A stretch of DNA of 64,000 bases from Clostridium sp. OF03-18AA (GTDB lineage: Bacteria > Bacillota > Clostridia > Lachnospirales > Lachnospiraceae): NCBI RefSeq assembly GCF_003478035.1, contig NZ_QUEP01000012.1, positions 34,534 to 98,533 of the forward strand. Reading direction: 5' to 3'. The notes beneath the pieces are model-generated. The model saw nothing but the letters and a program-made list of their open reading frames with translations. It was not told where the DNA came from and did no database searches. The position numbers and the translations under genes were made by a program. How positions within the stretch are numbered: position 1 is the first letter of the stretch; each line of letters begins with the position of its first letter. Positions 61,341 to 64,000 of the stretch are shown here, piece after piece.

Positions 61341-61912
61341 TTAGTCGTTCATATTATCATCTTGGAAAATTTCTACATCATCGTCTTTTGAATTTAATCG
61401 AGCGAACCAATCAGTTGTTGCTCCAGTAACCATTCCAGCAACCGCTCCTGTAGCGGCGCCGATTGCACCAATTGCACCGATTGGTGTTGTCATTCCGACA
61501 ACGGCGCCGATTGTACCGATTGGAGATAAACCAGCGCCCAGTATGCCAGCACCAACTGTTGCACCAACAGTAGCTGCATGTGCAATACTTGAAACGGCTT
61601 TTTTGCGAAATTTATTTTGCGGAGCTGTAGCCTCGTACAAAAATTTTGCTTGATAATTTTTAAATTCCTCACGTGTTAGCTTGGCGTCTAATAATTTATC
61701 CATAGCATTTTTTAAGAGTTCTACATAAGGAGCTTTAGAGTGAGTAATTTCATATTCAAAAATATATCGCAAACCAATATATTGCAATTTACTCATTGTG
61801 GATTTCCCATTTTCTAAATTGCTGATGGTTTGCTTGGTAAGCCCGATCCGATCCCCTAATTCCTGTGTGGTCCAGCCACAGATTTTTCGTAATATAAATA
61901 AATTCTCCTTGG
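61341..61912 (-). pseudogene. XRE-family HTH protein with glycine-rich tail, 5'-truncated
   Basis: The minus-strand frame encodes KENLFILRKICGWTTQELGD, RIGLTKQTISNLENGKS and on to a C-terminal part with a Gly/Ala/Ile-rich segment (HAATVGATVGAGILGAG, PIGAIGAIGAATGAVAG) and acidic end. The helix-turn-helix is complete, but no ATG, GTG or TTG exists between it and the in-frame stop at 61965-61967. The first ATG (61796) lies after the HTH and would give a 151-aa protein without it. Probably inactivated by the junction at about 61910. Confidence 0.65.
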
Positions 61913-62322
61913 AAGAAGAGCCGGATGAGGTTGATGTTAGAATATTACACCGGCGGATCGCAGATCAAAGGATCATCAATGCTGTTACTTGGTATAAAGT
62001 ACAGCATACACAGCTGTTTATTAGTAACGATAAAGCGTTACTAGAGGCAATTGTTACTGCAGATCAGATGGAAGCAGTTCACGGGAAGCCAGTTTACGCG
62101 ACCAGCCTATCTGATGACGGTGAGCTTATCAAATACACTAAGGCGGAAGCTATTGATTGGGACGCGGTTGATAAAGATATTTCTGATACGAATAGAGACT
62201 ATATAAACGGAAAAATCATAGGCACTATTATGGGAAGTATCTTTAGTACCATTATAGTCGGAGGGATTTCCTACTTGGCACATTCACATACAAAAATTTC
62301 AAAACCGTGTAAACACTTTTAA
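61909..62322 (+). pseudogene. fragment of an unrecognised protein with C-terminal membrane helix
   Basis: Open plus-strand frame LEEEPDEVDVRILHRRIADQ, RIINAVTWYKVQHTQLFISN, ALLEAIVTADQMEAVHGKPVY and a final hydrophobic segment IIGTIMGSIFSTIIVGGISYL. The open frame extends back to 61798, but that part is antisense to the HTH domain. No RBS-supported start is visible at the junction, so the 5' end is probably missing. Not recognised. Confidence 0.45.
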
Positions 62323-62362
62323 CAAAAAGGGGCTGTGAAAAAACATAGCCTATAAAAAAGAA

Positions 62363-62410
62363 GGACCAAGGATTCATAATGAATCCAAGGTCCTCTTTTT
62401 GTGTTAAAAT
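62363..62410 (+). promoter_or_regulatory. hairpin plus -10 box before the second transposase
   Basis: GGACC-AA-GGATTCA / TGAATCC-AA-GGTCC (62363-62392) followed by CTCTTTTTG, then TAAAAT (62405-62410) 9 nt before the ATG at 62420. The hairpin with its T-run could stop transcription entering from outside. Confidence 0.5.
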
Positions 62411-62419
62411 TAATCTGCA

Positions 62420-63483
62420 ATGAAAAAAATAACACACACTTATTCTAACCCCAAACAGGCAGTTTTGCCAATACTAATTCAAGATTATCTGGACATTTGT
62501 GATCCGGTGCTGACATTTAATCGATTTATGGGAGAAATCGATTTGGAGAAATACCTGAAGGAAATCCCGAAACATGAGGTGGGAAGACTTCGGTATAACC
62601 CGGTCAGTATGCTGAAAACAATCCTGTTCGGATTTATGACAAATGGATATGTTTCTCTTCGTGAGCTGGAAGACAGCTGCAAAGTGAATCTAAGATTCAT
62701 GTATCTGATGGATCATGAAGTCCCATCCTATCGGACTTTTGGATATTTTATCAATGAGATACTCAGCGATTCTATTGAGAAACTATTCTGTGATATCAAT
62801 CAAAAAATTTTTGAGAAAGAACATACGGACCTGCAACATTTATATATTGACGGTTCTAAGTTTGAAGCCAACGCAAACAAGTATTCCTGGGTATGGAAGA
62901 AAGCGACTGAAAAATCCAGATACCGCCTGTTTGAGAAGATCACTTCCCTGTTTCAGGAAATTAATCTTGAGCTTCAATACACAGGGATAAAGTTCAGTAT
63001 TAATACGGAATACTCGCCAAAATACCTAAAGGAAGCCGCATCGAAATACGTAGAAATCTGGCAGTTGGATGAAACAACGTTTGTCGCTGGGAAAGGACAT
63101 CGAAAGTCAGTCCAGCAGCGCCATTATGAAAAACTTCAGGAATATCTGTCAAAGCTGAATGACTATGTAGAAAAGATCCAAATCTGTGGAGATGGACGCA
63201 ATAGCTATTCCAAGACTGATCATTCCGCTACTTTCATGCGAATCAAAAAGGACTATATGGGAAATGACCAGCTGCTCCCGGCGTATAATGTCCAGGTCGG
63301 TGTGGCGGATGAGTAATAGCGGTTGTTGATGTGAACCAATACCGTTCAGATATGGACTTTTTCATCCCCCTCATGAATAAGTTCCATGATATTTATGGCT
63401 TCTACCCCAAATATCCGGTAGCAGATGCCGGTTACGGCTCGTATAATAACTATATTTTCTGTGAACAGAATCTTCCATGTTAA
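62420..63483 (+). pseudogene. IS1182-family transposase, frameshifted and truncated
   Basis: Starts MKKITHTYSNPKQAVLPILI, keeps IDGSKFEANANKYSWVWKK (first Asp) and the TDHSATFMRIKKDYMGNDQL block, then stops at 63314-63316 after GVADE. A one-base loss there is the cause: one base added restores EYIAVVDVNQYRSDMDFFIP, continuing to YPVADAGYGSYNNYIFCEQN (second Asp) and stop near 63483. The C-terminal part with the catalytic Glu is absent. It differs clearly from the first IS copy in sequence. Confidence 0.88.
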
Positions 63484-63610
63484 TTCCACTCCTATTCCAG
63501 CAAAAAGAGAAGGAAGCCTTCTACTCAATTTATTGTATGAATATAGATAGGTAAATCTTCATACAATGCACTGTTTTCAGACCGCAAACACGCGCAAACA
63601 TCAAAATCAC

Positions 63611-63653
63611 AAAGAAAAAACCCCAGAGTCCTTATAAATAAAGGATTCTGAGG
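63611..63653 (-). terminator. terminator of the tRNA cluster
   Basis: On the minus strand CCTCAGAATCCTT / AAGGACTCTGGGG followed by TTTTTTC, just after the last tRNA. Confidence 0.75.
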
Positions 63654-63665
63654 CTCTCATAAGAG

Positions 63666-63736
63666 AGGCGACAACCAGATTTGAACTGGTGATCAGGGTG
63701 TTGCAGACCCACGCCTTACCACTTGGCTATGTCGCC
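63666..63736 (-). tRNA. tRNA-Cys (GCA)
   Basis: 71 nt, minus strand. Acceptor GGCGACA/TGTCGCC, D-arm GCCAAGTGGTAAGGC, anticodon stem GTGGG/CACCC with loop TCTGCAA (anticodon GCA), T-arm ACCAG-TTCAAAT-CTGGT, discriminator T. CCA is not encoded. Confidence 0.93.
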
Positions 63737-63749
63737 ATATTTAGTTAAA

Positions 63750-63821
63750 TGACCCCAACGAGGTTCGAACTCGTGTTACCGCCGTGAAAGGGCGATGTCT
63801 TAACCGCTTGACCATGGGGCC
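63750..63821 (-). tRNA. tRNA-Glu (TTC)
   Basis: 72 nt, minus strand. Acceptor GGCCCCA/TGGGGTC, D-arm GTCAAGCGGTTAAGAC, anticodon stem TCGCC/GGCGG with loop CTTTCAC (anticodon TTC), T-arm ACGAG-TTCGAAC-CTCGT, discriminator A. Confidence 0.93.
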
Positions 63822-63874
63822 TTAAATATATACTATCATATTTACTTGCCTCTGTCAACCGGATAAACGCGAAT

Positions 63875-63950
63875 CCATCGATTACCAGATTTGAACTGGT
63901 GACCAGGGCGTTTCAGACCCACATCTCATCAGGTTTACCGAACACATTGG
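63875..63950 (-). pseudogene. tRNA-like sequence (anticodon GAA), abnormal D-arm and acceptor
   Basis: Minus strand. Anticodon stem GTGGG/CGCCC with loop TCTGAAA (GAA, Phe) and an intact T-arm ACCAG-TTCAAAT-CTGGT. The acceptor (CCAATGT against ATCGATGG) has at least two mismatches and the D-region (TTCGGTAAACCTGATGAGA) does not form a normal D-arm. The anticodon-to-T-arm part matches the adjacent tRNA-Cys with four changes. Probably a tRNA pseudogene. Confidence 0.5.
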
Positions 63951-63965
63951 ATAGTATGAAAAAAC

Positions 63966-64000
63966 TCCCCGAGTAGGACTCGAACCTACGACAGCGCGGT
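63966..64000 (-). tRNA. tRNA, 3' half only (consistent with tRNA-Asn)
   Basis: Minus strand, cut by the window edge. Visible: end of anticodon loop plus stem ACCGCG, T-arm GTAGG-TTCGAGT-CCTAC, acceptor TCGGGGA and discriminator G. Clostridial tRNA-Asn (GTT) has this T-arm and acceptor. The anticodon lies outside. Confidence 0.6.

Larger units (their letters stand above)
62329..63483 (+). mobile_element. second IS1182-family copy, left end only
   Basis: Left end AAAAAGGGGCTG (62324-62335) like that of the first copy, then a hairpin and transposase. No CAGCCCC right end is found before the tRNA cluster, so the right part is lost. Confidence 0.6.

Noticed and set aside
1..64000. CRISPR array
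   Set aside because: No regularly spaced identical repeats; the repeated palindromes found are dispersed by kilobases.

Overview
The window looks like chromosome of a gut-type member of the Lachnospiraceae (Clostridia). The pointers are ABC and TRAP binding lipoproteins with Ala/Glu/Thr-rich linkers after the lipobox, strong AGGAGG-type ribosome sites, sigma-A promoters with 17-18 bp spacing, an ABC-F protein of the Firmicute type, an ECF biotin S-component with a BirA-type operator, and a 2-hydroxyacyl-CoA dehydratase (anaerobic radical enzyme) operon run by sigma-54. The genus is inference.

Layout. 1-3.6 kb (minus): an IclR-controlled ABC importer (ATPase, permease, NMT1-type binding protein) with a nucleoside phosphorylase inside the operon. 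4.1-11.4 kb (minus): nucleoside salvage, namely an M20 amidohydrolase, a BMP-type lipoprotein, a duplicated-domain ABC ATPase, two permeases and adenosine deaminase. 11.6-20.7 kb: sugar-acid catabolism, with a TRAP transporter, a zinc dehydrogenase, two enolase-superfamily dehydratases, an RraA-type aldolase, an SDR and an FCD-type GntR regulator whose likely operator recurs in two intergenic regions. 20.8-40.2 kb: mostly housekeeping (bioY, MATE pump, ABC-F, cold-shock protein, malQ, a CdaR/PucR-like regulator, HAD nucleotidase, pyrC, glyoxalase-like protein, LUD protein, thioesterase, OGG-type glycosylase, aroG-type DAHP synthase, DUF554 protein, rpoN).

40.4-51.4 kb is the most interesting block. 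Two divergent operons face a 530 bp regulatory region. One encodes thiolase, 3-hydroxybutyryl-CoA dehydrogenase and an SLC13-type permease. The other encodes crotonase, family III CoA-transferase, dehydratase activator and both dehydratase subunits. Each has a -24/-12 sigma-54 promoter, and between them lies an array of TGCACA/TGTGCA half-sites. A sigma-54 activator (PAS-AAA-Fis) closes the block and rpoN flanks the other side. Read together, the enzymes make a continuous route from an imported 2-hydroxy acid through 2-enoyl-CoA, 3-hydroxyacyl-CoA and 3-oxoacyl-CoA to acetyl-CoA. This is an oxidative version of the 2-hydroxyacyl-CoA dehydratase pathway, which is usually reductive. The substrate cannot be read from the sequence.

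51.5-63.5 kb is an accessory region full of wreckage: an internally deleted IS1182-type element with both ends, a frameshifted second IS1182-type copy, a secreted protein with a small membrane partner, two divergent serine recombinases, two tandem AAA/DUF4143 ATPases, a decayed PAPS-reductase-like gene, a frameshifted btpA next to two TIM-barrel isomerases, and a head-to-head fusion of two truncated genes. It ends at a minus-strand tRNA cluster (Cys, Glu, a tRNA-like sequence, and a partial tRNA consistent with Asn), a common integration site.
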